Source: Bacteroidota bacterium
GTDB lineage: Bacteria > Bacteroidota > Bacteroidia > Bacteroidales > JAAUTT01
Assembly: GCA_023429135.1 (NCBI GenBank)
Contig: JAEYWD010000115.1
Location: 83,639 to 147,638 of the forward strand
Length of the DNA: 64,000 nt
Direction of reading: 5' to 3'
Made by a program: the position numbers and the translations under genes. Positions 42,257 through 51,708 of the stretch are shown here, in pieces; the first letter of the stretch is position 1, and each line of letters opens with the position of its first letter. The notes under the pieces were generated by a model. That model saw only the letters and a list, made by a program, of their open reading frames with translations, was not told the origin of the DNA and searched no databases.

Positions 42257-44218
42257 ATGAGCATTCGTTACAAAGTTCTGGTGGTGGATGATGAAGACGA
42301 TCATCTTGTTCTGATTCAGCGTTCTTTTAAATATTCAGAAAACTACATCCTTGAGTTTGTATCGTCTTTAAATAGTGCATTTGCTATAATTCCCGATTTT
42401 GCTCCCGATGTAATTCTTTCCGACTTTAAACTGCCCGATGGCGATGCTCGTGAATTAATTGCCAGATATTCGCAAAAAATACCCATAGTAATTATGACCA
42501 GCTATGGAAACGAAGCATTGGCGGTGGAACTGATTAAGGCAGGAGCTATGGATTATTTTATTAAATCTCCCGATACCTTCGGAAACGTAAGCTGGATAAT
42601 TGAGCGGGTATATCGCGAATGGACTCTTATAACCGACCGCCGTAAAATTGAAGAAGATAAAAAGTTGCTGGCCGAACTACTGGAAATGGCTCCTGCATCC
42701 TTTGTTGTTCACGATGAAAAAGGGAAGTTCCTATACGCCAACCAGCGGGCAATTGAACTTCAAAAAAAACAGGATGGATCTTTTAATAGTAAAGATGTGC
42801 TAAGCGAAATTCTGATAAATAAGTTGAAAAATGGCGGAAATGACGAAATTAATTACGAGCTGGAATTTAAACGCGATAATGGTAATTTGGTGCCGTTAAA
42901 TGTTTATTCGAGGAAAATAGACTGGAATAATCATAAGTTCTTTCTGACAGTTACAACCGATATTACCGAAATTAAAAAGTACCAGGAAGAGATACTTCGA
43001 AAAAATAAGGAAATTGAGATTCAAAATCAGGAGTACATTAAATTGATGAGCGAGTTGGTTAAATCCAAAGAGAAAGCTGAGGAAAGCGACAGGTTGAAAT
43101 CTGCTTTTCTTGCCAATATGAGTCACGAAATTCGAACACCCATGAATGGCATTATTGGATTTGCCGATTTACTCGAGGAAGAGGACCTGGACAATGAAAA
43201 GAAAAAACAGTTTCTTCAGATAATTAAAAATTCGGGACTGCAATTACTCAATATTATAAACGACATTATTGATATTTCGAAAATTGAAACAGGCCAGATA
43301 AAATTTCTGGAAGAAAAGGTGCATCTTACTTCAATGATAAAGGAGATTTATTCGTTTTTCAGACCGATAACTTCAGGGAAAAATCTTGGTTTCGATATCC
43401 TGATAAACGATCAGGGCAGCTTTGATGAATGCATTACCGATGGGGTTAAATTACGTCAGATACTTACTAACCTTATTAATAATGCCATAAAGTTTACTCA
43501 TTTGGGACAAATCGAAGTTACGGTTGAACCAGGTAACGAATACCTGTTATTCGCTATCAAAGATTCAGGATGTGGAATTTCAAAAGAAGATCAGGAGGTT
43601 GTGTTTGACCGTTTTCGACAAGCCGAAAACGGAAGCGGAACTTTACAGGTAGGGACCGGGTTAGGACTGGCAATATGTAAGGCGTATATTGAAATGAACG
43701 GAGGTAGTATATGGGTTACCTCGGAAATTGGAAAAGGAAGCATTTTTTCTTTTACATGGCCATATAAACCCGTTTGTCAACGCGTAAATTCTATCGCAGG
43801 TGCGGGGAATATGCGAAAATCGGATCAGGAGATTTCTTTGCTTTATCATTGGAAAAACAAAACGATACTTGTTGCAGAAGATGAAGCAGTGAATTTTTAT
43901 TACGTAAAGGAATTATTGGTTCCAACAGAAGCTGAGGTTATTAAAGTTATAAATGGAACGGAAGTTTTGAACTATCTGGCAAAAAATCCTGCTCCCGATA
44001 TTATTCTTATGGATTTAAAAATGCCCTTAATGAATGGTTTTGAAACTACAGTCGGAGTTCGTAAATTGAATACTGATATTCCAATTATCGCTGTGACAGC
44101 TTATGCCTTTGCGGGCGAAAAGGATAAGGCTCTTGATGCTGGATGTAATGCTTTTATTCATAAACCCTTCCGGAAAGAAGAATTACTGGAGACAATTTCT
44201 AAGTTTATTGATAAATAA
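42257..44218 (+). CDS. Hybrid histidine kinase: receiver-PAS-kinase-receiver
   Basis: The 653-aa protein has an N-terminal receiver (VLVVDDEDDH, LSDFKLPDG), a PAS domain (~130-240), a coiled linker, HisKA (FLANMSHEIRTPMNGIIGFA), an ATPase domain (NLINNAIKFT, DSGCGI, GTGLGLAICKAY) and a C-terminal receiver (LVAEDEAVNFYYVK, IILMDLKMPLMNG). It has no membrane segment. It starts 14 bp after the CheY-like gene. Phosphorelay input and output through both receivers is likely. In the N-terminal receiver the Lys position reads FIKSPD, still with Lys. Confidence 0.9.
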   Translation: MSIRYKVLVVDDEDDHLVLIQRSFKYSENYILEFVSSLNSAFAIIPDFAPDVILSDFKLPDGDARELIARYSQKIPIVIMTSYGNEALAVELIKAGAMDYFIKSPDTFGNVSWIIERVYREWTLITDRRKIEEDKKLLAELLEMAPASFVVHDEKGKFLYANQRAIELQKKQDGSFNSKDVLSEILINKLKNGGNDEINYELEFKRDNGNLVPLNVYSRKIDWNNHKFFLTVTTDITEIKKYQEEILRKNKEIEIQNQEYIKLMSELVKSKEKAEESDRLKSAFLANMSHEIRTPMNGIIGFADLLEEEDLDNEKKKQFLQIIKNSGLQLLNIINDIIDISKIETGQIKFLEEKVHLTSMIKEIYSFFRPITSGKNLGFDILINDQGSFDECITDGVKLRQILTNLINNAIKFTHLGQIEVTVEPGNEYLLFAIKDSGCGISKEDQEVVFDRFRQAENGSGTLQVGTGLGLAICKAYIEMNGGSIWVTSEIGKGSIFSFTWPYKPVCQRVNSIAGAGNMRKSDQEISLLYHWKNKTILVAEDEAVNFYYVKELLVPTEAEVIKVINGTEVLNYLAKNPAPDIILMDLKMPLMNGFETTVGVRKLNTDIPIIAVTAYAFAGEKDKALDAGCNAFIHKPFRKEELLETISKFIDK

Positions 44219-44332
44219 ACAGATTGTTTGAAAATTGTACCTTTATCTCCATAATCGCAAAAAATGGAATAATTGTATTTTTTATACTTGTTTTGTTTAT
44301 ATTGCACAGGTCATTTCTTCCAAAAACTATAA

Positions 44333-44890
44333 ATGCCAGATCGGAATAGCAATTGGCTAACTGAATTAATTCAAGGGAATAAGGATATTTTTCAGAAAAT
44401 ATATTTTGAATTTTATCCCAGGTTATATCATTTTTCGTACGACCTTGTCAGAAGTAACGATATTGCCAAGGATATTGTGAATGAAACGTTTATTAAACTG
44501 TGGGAAACAAAAAGTGAATTACGTCCCGATTCAAACCTTGAAGCTTATTTGATAACTATTTCCAGGAATAAATGCCTCAATTTTCTTAAACATAAAAAAA
44601 TCATTCTTCAATATCAGGAAACTGCAGGACTTGCCGAACTGGATCTTTGGGAACAACTGTTTAACGATAATATTTATGCAAATATCGATTATGATTTGCT
44701 AAGAAAAAAAGTTGAGACTGCTATTAATAACCTTCCTGAACAATGTCGGAGAGTATTTCAGCTTAGCCGCTTCAAAAAGAAAAAATACAGCGAAATAGCT
44801 ACTATTCTTAATATTTCTCCAAAAACCGTTGAGGCTCATATTTCATTGGCTTTAAGGAGACTTAAAGAAGATCTTAAAAATTATTTATAA
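44333..44890 (+). CDS. ECF-family RNA polymerase sigma factor
   Basis: The 185-aa protein has sigma-70 region 2 (YHFSYDLVRSNDIAKDIVNE, FIKLWETK) and region 4 (LPEQCRRVFQLSRFKKKKYS, LNISPKTVEAHISLALRRLK), the FecI-like layout of Bacteroidota. The FecR-like gene starts 63 bp downstream, followed by SusC. By analogy with FecI/FecR systems, the sigma factor is released when the substrate signal arrives through SusC, and it drives the susCD locus. Confidence 0.9.
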   Translation: MPDRNSNWLTELIQGNKDIFQKIYFEFYPRLYHFSYDLVRSNDIAKDIVNETFIKLWETKSELRPDSNLEAYLITISRNKCLNFLKHKKIILQYQETAGLAELDLWEQLFNDNIYANIDYDLLRKKVETAINNLPEQCRRVFQLSRFKKKKYSEIATILNISPKTVEAHISLALRRLKEDLKNYL

Positions 44891-44953
44891 AAAAACGTTT
44901 TTCAACTAAGGGTAAAGATTTATACAGTTGTTTATGCTGTATAATTAAATTTA

Positions 44954-46042
44954 ATGGAAGATAGTTTTTTTAAATATTTTGATTCTGAATTATCCGATAA
45001 GGAAAGAGAAAAGCTTATTCTGGAAATTATTAAGGATTCAGCAAGAAAGGCAGAATTCGAGCAGCTTTTAAGATCATGGTCAATTTCTGGTTTATCTGCT
45101 ACTTCAGTCGAAAATGTTGATATTGCCGAAGAGTATAGGAGCATCATAAATGAAATTAACAAATCCGAAATTCAATATAATAAAAAATCAGCGGTATTAG
45201 TTCCTCTTAAATCTGTTTTAAGATATGCTGCTCTGTTCATCCTTCTTTTAGGAATGGGTATTACATCTTATTTTTACCTGCAACCAGAAGAAGAAATTGC
45301 TTATAACGAAATCTCTACCAAAACAGGAGAAAAAGCTCAAGTTAAACTTAGCGACGGAACCAGCATCTGGTTAAATGCTTCCAGTAAATTGAGATATCCC
45401 AATAAACTTAATAGCAAAAAAGTGGATGTATATCTTCAGGGCGAAGCTTATTTTGATGTCACACATGTTGGAAACCGACTGTTCCAGGTTCATACTGCCG
45501 ATTTGAATATTAAAGTACTGGGTACAGCTTTTAATGTTAAATCCTATCCTGAGGAGAAAATTACCGAAACAACACTGGTTCGTGGAAAAGTAAGAATTGA
45601 AGGTAAGTCGGCCGACGCCAATGATTTTGTAATTCTTTTGCCAAATCAAAAAGCGAGCTATCTTGGAAATCATTCCAGGTTAATTGTAACCGAGTCGGTT
45701 AGTAAAAATATGGAAGCACGGTCCGACGATATGCACCAATTGAAGGAAATAGCCTCTCGTACCAACGCCACAGTTGTGCTATCAAACAATGTAAATACCA
45801 AGTTTGAGACTTCCTGGAAAGATGGTCGTCTTGAATTTGCTGACGAACAGTTTTCTTCCTTAGTAATTAAAATGGAGCGTTGGTTTGGTGTTAATATTTC
45901 AATTAATGACCCCAATCTTCAGTCTGTCCGGTATACCGGAACCTTTGAAAAAGAGAATATAGAACAAGCTCTTAAAGCATTAAGTATAAGTTTGCCTTTT
46001 AAATATAAAATTCTAAAAGACTCAATTATAATAAAGGAATAA
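44954..46042 (+). CDS. FecR-family anti-sigma factor / sigma regulator
   Basis: The 362-aa inner-membrane protein has a cytoplasmic N-terminal ~80 residues that probably bind the sigma factor and one membrane helix (LRYAALFILLLGMGITSYFY, ~88-107). A periplasmic FecR domain follows (TKTGEKAQVKLSDGTSIWLN, YLQGEAYFDVTH, LGTAFNVKSY) and then a C-terminal domain (FEKENIEQALKALSISLPFK) like the secretin/STN-interacting domain of family members. Its signal partner is the STN domain of the SusC protein downstream. Confidence 0.9.
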   Translation: MEDSFFKYFDSELSDKEREKLILEIIKDSARKAEFEQLLRSWSISGLSATSVENVDIAEEYRSIINEINKSEIQYNKKSAVLVPLKSVLRYAALFILLLGMGITSYFYLQPEEEIAYNEISTKTGEKAQVKLSDGTSIWLNASSKLRYPNKLNSKKVDVYLQGEAYFDVTHVGNRLFQVHTADLNIKVLGTAFNVKSYPEEKITETTLVRGKVRIEGKSADANDFVILLPNQKASYLGNHSRLIVTESVSKNMEARSDDMHQLKEIASRTNATVVLSNNVNTKFETSWKDGRLEFADEQFSSLVIKMERWFGVNISINDPNLQSVRYTGTFEKENIEQALKALSISLPFKYKILKDSIIIKE

Positions 46043-46106
46043 CTACAATTATTAACTAAAATTACTAAATGCCTATGGTGTAAAAACGTCCTATTAAAAC
46101 AAAAAA

Positions 46107-46132
46107 ACAGGAAATGCCCTCACATTCCCTGT
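46107..46132 (+). promoter_or_regulatory. Hairpin between fecR and susC
   Basis: ACAGGAAATG pairs with CATTCCCTGT (one mismatch) over a 6-nt loop, 65 bp after the FecR stop and 57 bp before the SusC ATG. It could be a terminator/attenuator or a leader hairpin. Confidence 0.5.
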
Positions 46133-46189
46133 CTTGTTACAAAACCCAATAAAGGGTATTTATTGTGAAACTTATAACCCTGTAAAATT

Positions 46190-49100
46190 ATGAAAAAAAT
46201 ACAGAGCAACTATTTTTTTGTCTCTAAAAATGGAGTAAAAAAAATTCTACTGACTATGAAAATCACCTTTTTACTGTTAATGGCAGGTCTCATGCAGATT
46301 AGTGCAAATGTTAATTCGCAAACTCGCATTAGCCTTAAAGCCAAAAATGCAACCATTAAACAGGTATTTGCCGAAATTGAAAAAGTAAGCGAATTCCGGT
46401 TTCTCTATCATGATGGAATTAGCGATCTCAATAAGCTGGTTACCTTAAATGTAGATGAGGAAAATGTAACCGATGTGCTGGATAAAGTATTCAATAAAAC
46501 TTCTTCTTCATATCGCGTTTTAGAAAATAATCTTGTTGTTATTGTTCCCGTATCAGCCCCTGTTCAAGCAATTAAAGTTACAGGAACCGTAAGTGATGCT
46601 GCAACAAAGGAAGCCCTTCCTGGGGTAAATGTTACAGTTGAAGGTACAACCATTGGGGTAAATACCGATATGGATGGAAAGTATACCTTAGATGTTCCTT
46701 CTCAAAATTCGGTTCTTGTTTTTTCTTATATTGGCTATACCACAGAGAAAGTCTTGCTGGGAAGTCAATCGGTTATTGATATCCAATTGGTTCCGGATAT
46801 TAAAAATCTGGAGGAAGTTGTTGTTGTTGGATATGGAATTCAGAAAAGAGAAGTAGTTACAGGCTCCGTTTCAACGGTTAAGGGGAAAGAGCTTTTAAAA
46901 TCTCCGGCTATCAACCTTTCTAATTCAATAGCTGGTCGCATGCCTGGTGTTGTTACAATGCAATCTACAGGGGAGCCTGGATATGATGGTTCGAAAATCA
47001 GGATCCGCGGTTCTAATACTTTAGGTAATAACGACCCTTTGGTTGTAATTGATGGTGTTGCTGCACGTACAGGTGGGTTAGAAAGACTTGATCCTGCTGA
47101 TATTGAAAATATGTCGGTATTAAAGGATGCCTCTGCTGCTATTTATGGTGCACGTGCTGCTAATGGTGTTATTCTTATTACAACCAAAAGGGGAAGATCG
47201 GGCAAGCCTACAGTTAACTATTCGTTTAATCAAGGCTGGGCTCAACCTACAACTTATCCTAAAATGGCCGATGCTGCTCAATGGGCTACCATGATAAATG
47301 AGTTAAATTATAACTCGGTAATGAAAAATCCGGCGAAAAATCCGGGTTACGACGTAAACCAGGCTTATAAACCTAGTTATAGTGCTGATGACATACAGAA
47401 ATACAGAGATGGTTCGGATCCATGGGGGCATCCTAATACCGATTGGTATGGTGAGGTTTTTAAAACCTGGTCGCCACAGAGTCATCACTCTTTACAACTT
47501 GATGGAGGATCCGATAAAGTAAAATATTTTACCACTTTGGGTTATAAAAAAGAAGATGCATATTATAAAAAATCCGCCACTGGTTATGAACAGTTTAATG
47601 GTCGAATTAACCTTGATGCTGAGGTAAATAAGTATGTTAAAACCAGCATCGATCTGGTTGCACGTCAGGAAAACAGAAGTTTCCCTATGAGAGGAGCTGG
47701 AGATATTTTCAGGTTCGTTGCAAGGGGCAGACCTACCGACCCTGCATACTGGCCAAACGGCCTTCCTGGCCCTGATCAGGAATATGGCGATAATCCGGTT
47801 GTTACTACTACCGATGCTACTGGTTACGATAAGGATAAAAGGTATTACCTACAAACAAATGGTAAACTTGTGTTAACTCAACCCTGGGTTGAAGGTTTGA
47901 AATTTACAGGGTCAGTTTCTTTTGACAAGTATATCAAACATCAGAAGAAATTTATTACTCCATGGTATTTATATACTTGGGATGGAAAAACTTATGAAGC
48001 TGATGGTGTAACACCAAAACTGAACAAGGGTCTTCGTGGACCGAATATAGATAAGCCTCAACTTACTATGGGTTCGGAAGATCAATCGAATTTAACTTTA
48101 AGTGGAATATTAAGTTACGATCGTACTGTTGGTGATCATACAATTGCTTTTATTGCCGGTGCTGAAAAGGAAACTTCCGAAAACGAATACTTTGATGCAT
48201 TTCGCAAATATTATTTGTCCAATGCCGTTCAGACACTCAGTGCTGGAGGCGATCTGGAAAAAACAAACAGTGGTAACGCATGGGAGCGCGCACGTATGAA
48301 TTATTTCGGTCGTGTTTCCTACAATTTTAAAGAAACATACCTTGCTGAATTTGTGTGGCGTTATGACGGATCCTATATGTTTCCTGAAGATAAAAGATTC
48401 GGGTTCTTCCCGGGGATTTTGTTAGGATATAGAATTTCCAATGAAGATTTTTGGAAAAACAATATCACTTTTATGGATTATTTCAAGATCAGAGCTTCCT
48501 GGGGACAATTAGGAAACGACCAGATATGGTTCAACGATGCATTGCAGGAATACCAGTATATGTCCATGTATAAGTACGAATGGGGGTATATTATCGATAA
48601 CAAGGATGTTAAAGGATTGCGTATTGCTCAATTCCCTAACATGAATGTCACGTGGGAAATTGCAAACAATTACAATGTTGGTATTGAGGGAAGAATTTTC
48701 AGTAAGTTAAATTTCGAACTTGAAGGTTTCTATAACAAACGTACCAATATTTTATGGCGACGCAATGCATCAGTTCCTCAAACAACCGGATTAACCCTTC
48801 CTGCTGAAAATATTGGCAAGGTGGATAATCGTGGATTTGATTTCAAGCTCGAATGGTATGACAAAGCTGGAACTGATTTCAGCTATTCAATTGGGGTCAA
48901 CGGTGGATATGCTAAAAATAAAATCAAATATTGGGACGAAGCACCTGGCGCTCCTGAATGGCAGAAATCAACAGGTCATCCTATGGACACAAGGCTATAC
49001 TATGTTTATGATGGCATATTTAAAAGTTGGGACGAAATTAATGATCCCAATAGACCCAAATATGAAATTACTAACGACGATGGTCTGCGGCCTGGTGATA

Positions 49101-49648
49101 TGAAATTCAAGGATGTGGATGGTAATGGTAAAATTACTGCCGACGATCAGAAACGATATGATAAAAACCGTCAACCAACTTTTAATGGAGGACTTAATAT
49201 CGCTATGCAGTACAAGGGTTTTGATCTTACCGTATTATTTCAGGGTGCTGCAGGTTCCTGGAGCCGGTTTTTTACCGAATCAGGAACTATTGGAAATTAT
49301 ACACAACGTTTCGCTGAAGATCATTGGAGCATAAATAATCCCGATAGCGACAGTCCTCGTGCTTTCGACCGTGGTGGTGATTATTGGGGTGGCGGCAATG
49401 CCGGAAATAATACTTACTGGATGCAAAAAACCGATTACGTGAGATTGAAAAATCTTGAATTAGGTTATACCCTTCCGAAGAATCTGATTTCAAAGATCGG
49501 TTTTGCAAATGCAAGACTGTATTTAAACGGATTAAACCTGTTTACAATTACTCCTGCAAAGGATGTGGATCCTGAAAGTACTTCGGATAATGGACAGTAT
49601 TATCCTCAAGCTCGGGTTTGTAATGTTGGTTTTTCACTCACTTTTTAA
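46190..49648 (+). CDS. SusC/RagA-family TonB-dependent transporter with STN domain
   Basis: The 1152-aa outer-membrane transporter has a signal peptide (hydrophobic stretch around residues 22-38, cleavage near NSQT), an STN domain (~45-115, SLKAKNATIKQVFAEIEKVS) that signals to FecR, a CarboxypepD_reg domain (~125-205), a plug (EVVVVGYGIQKREVVTGSVS, the TonB-box/plug start) and a 22-stranded barrel ending NVGFSLTF with terminal Phe. It imports oligosaccharide with the SusD partner. The STN domain makes it a regulator of the upstream sigma/anti-sigma pair. Confidence 0.93.
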   Translation: MKKIQSNYFFVSKNGVKKILLTMKITFLLLMAGLMQISANVNSQTRISLKAKNATIKQVFAEIEKVSEFRFLYHDGISDLNKLVTLNVDEENVTDVLDKVFNKTSSSYRVLENNLVVIVPVSAPVQAIKVTGTVSDAATKEALPGVNVTVEGTTIGVNTDMDGKYTLDVPSQNSVLVFSYIGYTTEKVLLGSQSVIDIQLVPDIKNLEEVVVVGYGIQKREVVTGSVSTVKGKELLKSPAINLSNSIAGRMPGVVTMQSTGEPGYDGSKIRIRGSNTLGNNDPLVVIDGVAARTGGLERLDPADIENMSVLKDASAAIYGARAANGVILITTKRGRSGKPTVNYSFNQGWAQPTTYPKMADAAQWATMINELNYNSVMKNPAKNPGYDVNQAYKPSYSADDIQKYRDGSDPWGHPNTDWYGEVFKTWSPQSHHSLQLDGGSDKVKYFTTLGYKKEDAYYKKSATGYEQFNGRINLDAEVNKYVKTSIDLVARQENRSFPMRGAGDIFRFVARGRPTDPAYWPNGLPGPDQEYGDNPVVTTTDATGYDKDKRYYLQTNGKLVLTQPWVEGLKFTGSVSFDKYIKHQKKFITPWYLYTWDGKTYEADGVTPKLNKGLRGPNIDKPQLTMGSEDQSNLTLSGILSYDRTVGDHTIAFIAGAEKETSENEYFDAFRKYYLSNAVQTLSAGGDLEKTNSGNAWERARMNYFGRVSYNFKETYLAEFVWRYDGSYMFPEDKRFGFFPGILLGYRISNEDFWKNNITFMDYFKIRASWGQLGNDQIWFNDALQEYQYMSMYKYEWGYIIDNKDVKGLRIAQFPNMNVTWEIANNYNVGIEGRIFSKLNFELEGFYNKRTNILWRRNASVPQTTGLTLPAENIGKVDNRGFDFKLEWYDKAGTDFSYSIGVNGGYAKNKIKYWDEAPGAPEWQKSTGHPMDTRLYYVYDGIFKSWDEINDPNRPKYEITNDDGLRPGDMKFKDVDGNGKITADDQKRYDKNRQPTFNGGLNIAMQYKGFDLTVLFQGAAGSWSRFFTESGTIGNYTQRFAEDHWSINNPDSDSPRAFDRGGDYWGGGNAGNNTYWMQKTDYVRLKNLELGYTLPKNLISKIGFANARLYLNGLNLFTITPAKDVDPESTSDNGQYYPQARVCNVGFSLTF

Positions 49649-49729
49649 AATCTCTTATGTAATTTCCTTGGTCAGTGAATATCTGATAAAGGATTGCTCA
49701 TGTGATGTTAAACTTCAAAAATTGTACAG

Positions 49730-51604
49730 ATGAAATACATAAAAAAGAATATACTTATCCTTGCAACAGGATTAATTGCCTTATTCGGATCTTCATGTAA
49801 CGATGATTTTCTGAATACTCAACCATTAACTCAAATTACGTCTGATGCCATTTGGAAAGATGTTAATCTTGCGGAAGCATATATGTTTGATATCTATTTC
49901 TGCTTTCAGGATGCCGGGTTTGCTGAAACAATGCAGTCGTCAGTAACTGATGAATCTCTTTTTATTCACAATTATGGACAGAAAATGTCGAATGAGGCTG
50001 CTTATAATGAAACAGATTTAGGTTGGTTCAGTGAAGATCGCTCCAGTGGACATCAATGGGGACGTCTTTACAGGAACATCCGTAACTGTAACGACTTTAT
50101 CGAAAATATTGATAAAGCTGAATTTGATGCTGCCAAAAAGCAACAGTTAAAGGGTGAAGCGTATTTTCTAAGAGCTTATTTTTTACATAGACTTACCCGT
50201 GGTTTTGGTGGGGTACCTATTATTTCCAAAGTTAGCCAACTTGGTCAGTCTGATTATACTCTTCCCAGAAATACCTATACCCAATGTGTCGATTCTGTTG
50301 TGAGTGATATTGATAAGGCATCTGTTTTACTCGAAAACTTCAAATTTGCCAATACACAGAAAGGACGTGCTACCTATGAAGCTTGCCTGGCTCTAAAGTC
50401 GAGAGTTCTTCTTGATGCCGCAAGCGATCTTCATGATGAAGCAACGGCAACTGCGAAATCTTCAGTTTTATCCGGTTATTCAAATAAGGATTTGCTCTTT
50501 TATAAAAATGGATCAAGAACAGAGCGTTGGATTGCTGCTAAAAATGCCGCCAAAACTTTAATTGACAATTCTTCTAGTCGTGGTTTTGCTACATTTTCTT
50601 CTACAACTGTTGAAGATAGAGCCAAGGAATTTCAAAATTTCTTCTTAAAGGAGAATGTTGAAACCATATTTGCCCGGTATTTTATAAACACCAAGGACGA
50701 AAGCGGCAACTGGCCTGCTCGTTTCAATGGTCCATGTGGATATCATACATGGGGTGGTAATGTTCCAATACAAGAGTTAGTGGATGATTATGAAATGGCC
50801 GATGGTTCCAAATTTGATTGGAATAATTCTGCGCATAGTTCAGGAATATACAAGAACAGAGAGGCCCGTTTTTATGCTTCCATTATGTATGATGGGATGC
50901 AGCACCGCCCTCGGCCTAGCGATTATGGTGTTTACGATCCATACGGACAGATTCAGACCGGATATTATCAGACAGATCCTTCTCAAACTACTGTAGATAA
51001 GTATTGGCAGGGAATGGACACCCGCACAGGTAAAGGAGAAAAATGGAATGGAACATATACTGGATACTATCTTAAAAAATTCATTGATGTTAATATTGAT
51101 CCTCAAAACGAAAAAGCTCAAGTACCTTGGGTATTTCTGAGATATACAGAAGTTGTTATGAACTATATTGAGGCTTGCATAGAATTAGGTGGAGCTGACC
51201 TGAGTGAGGCTAAAACCTGGCTCAATAAGATTCGTACCAGAGCTATGCTTCCCGAAATTACCTCCAACGACCAGAATGTTTTGAGAGAAGCTTATCGTCA
51301 TGAACGGCGCATTGAAATGGCTTTTGAAGAGCAACGTTATTGGGATGTTCGTCGCTGGATGATTGCACCCACCGTTCCAGGAATTATTGGTATGCATGGT
51401 ATCAGAGTTGAAGCTACTTTAAAACCCGGACAAATAGGTCAGGCTATTTATAAGCATGATGAAAATATCTATAAATATACCTATAACAAGTTGGATCTTT
51501 CGGCTGTTGAGGCACGGCAGTGGAAGGATAAGTGTTATTTCCTGCCTATTCATAGAGATGAAATGAATAGGAATGATAAACTGATACAAAACCCAGGTTA
51601 CTAA
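49730..51604 (+). CDS. SusD/RagB-family glycan-binding outer-membrane lipoprotein
   Basis: The 624-aa lipoprotein has a signal ending GSSC, followed by NDDFLNTQPL (acidic residues after the Cys, fitting surface export). SusD-family features include the TPR-like helical N-terminal half (LKGEAYFLRAYFLHRLTRGFGG) and the C-terminal RHERRIEMAFEEQRYWDVRRW block. It is the partner lid of the SusC barrel 81 bp upstream. Ligand specificity cannot be read; the neighbouring beta-galactosidase suggests a galactose-containing glycan. Confidence 0.93.
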   Translation: MKYIKKNILILATGLIALFGSSCNDDFLNTQPLTQITSDAIWKDVNLAEAYMFDIYFCFQDAGFAETMQSSVTDESLFIHNYGQKMSNEAAYNETDLGWFSEDRSSGHQWGRLYRNIRNCNDFIENIDKAEFDAAKKQQLKGEAYFLRAYFLHRLTRGFGGVPIISKVSQLGQSDYTLPRNTYTQCVDSVVSDIDKASVLLENFKFANTQKGRATYEACLALKSRVLLDAASDLHDEATATAKSSVLSGYSNKDLLFYKNGSRTERWIAAKNAAKTLIDNSSSRGFATFSSTTVEDRAKEFQNFFLKENVETIFARYFINTKDESGNWPARFNGPCGYHTWGGNVPIQELVDDYEMADGSKFDWNNSAHSSGIYKNREARFYASIMYDGMQHRPRPSDYGVYDPYGQIQTGYYQTDPSQTTVDKYWQGMDTRTGKGEKWNGTYTGYYLKKFIDVNIDPQNEKAQVPWVFLRYTEVVMNYIEACIELGGADLSEAKTWLNKIRTRAMLPEITSNDQNVLREAYRHERRIEMAFEEQRYWDVRRWMIAPTVPGIIGMHGIRVEATLKPGQIGQAIYKHDENIYKYTYNKLDLSAVEARQWKDKCYFLPIHRDEMNRNDKLIQNPGY

Positions 51605-51621
51605 TTCTGGATTACATTCAG

Positions 51622-51660
51622 GCAAGTACGGGCAAAATTGTTCGTACTTGCTTTTTTTAT
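51622..51660 (+). terminator. Rho-independent terminator after susD
   Basis: GCAAGTACG and CGTACTTGC form a 9-bp stem with a 12-nt loop, followed by TTTTTTTATTTTT. Confidence 0.85.
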
Positions 51661-51680
51661 TTTTAAAAAGGCTAAATTTG
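51648..51680 (+). promoter_or_regulatory. Candidate promoter of the beta-galactosidase gene
   Basis: TTG at 51648-51650 and TAAATTTG at 51673-51680, 22 bp apart, fit the Bacteroidota -33/-7 pattern. The -7 box lies 28 bp before the ATG. The GH2 gene may thus be transcribed separately from susCD. Confidence 0.55.
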
Positions 51681-51708
51681 AAAATCATATTAACTAAATA
51701 AACACTTG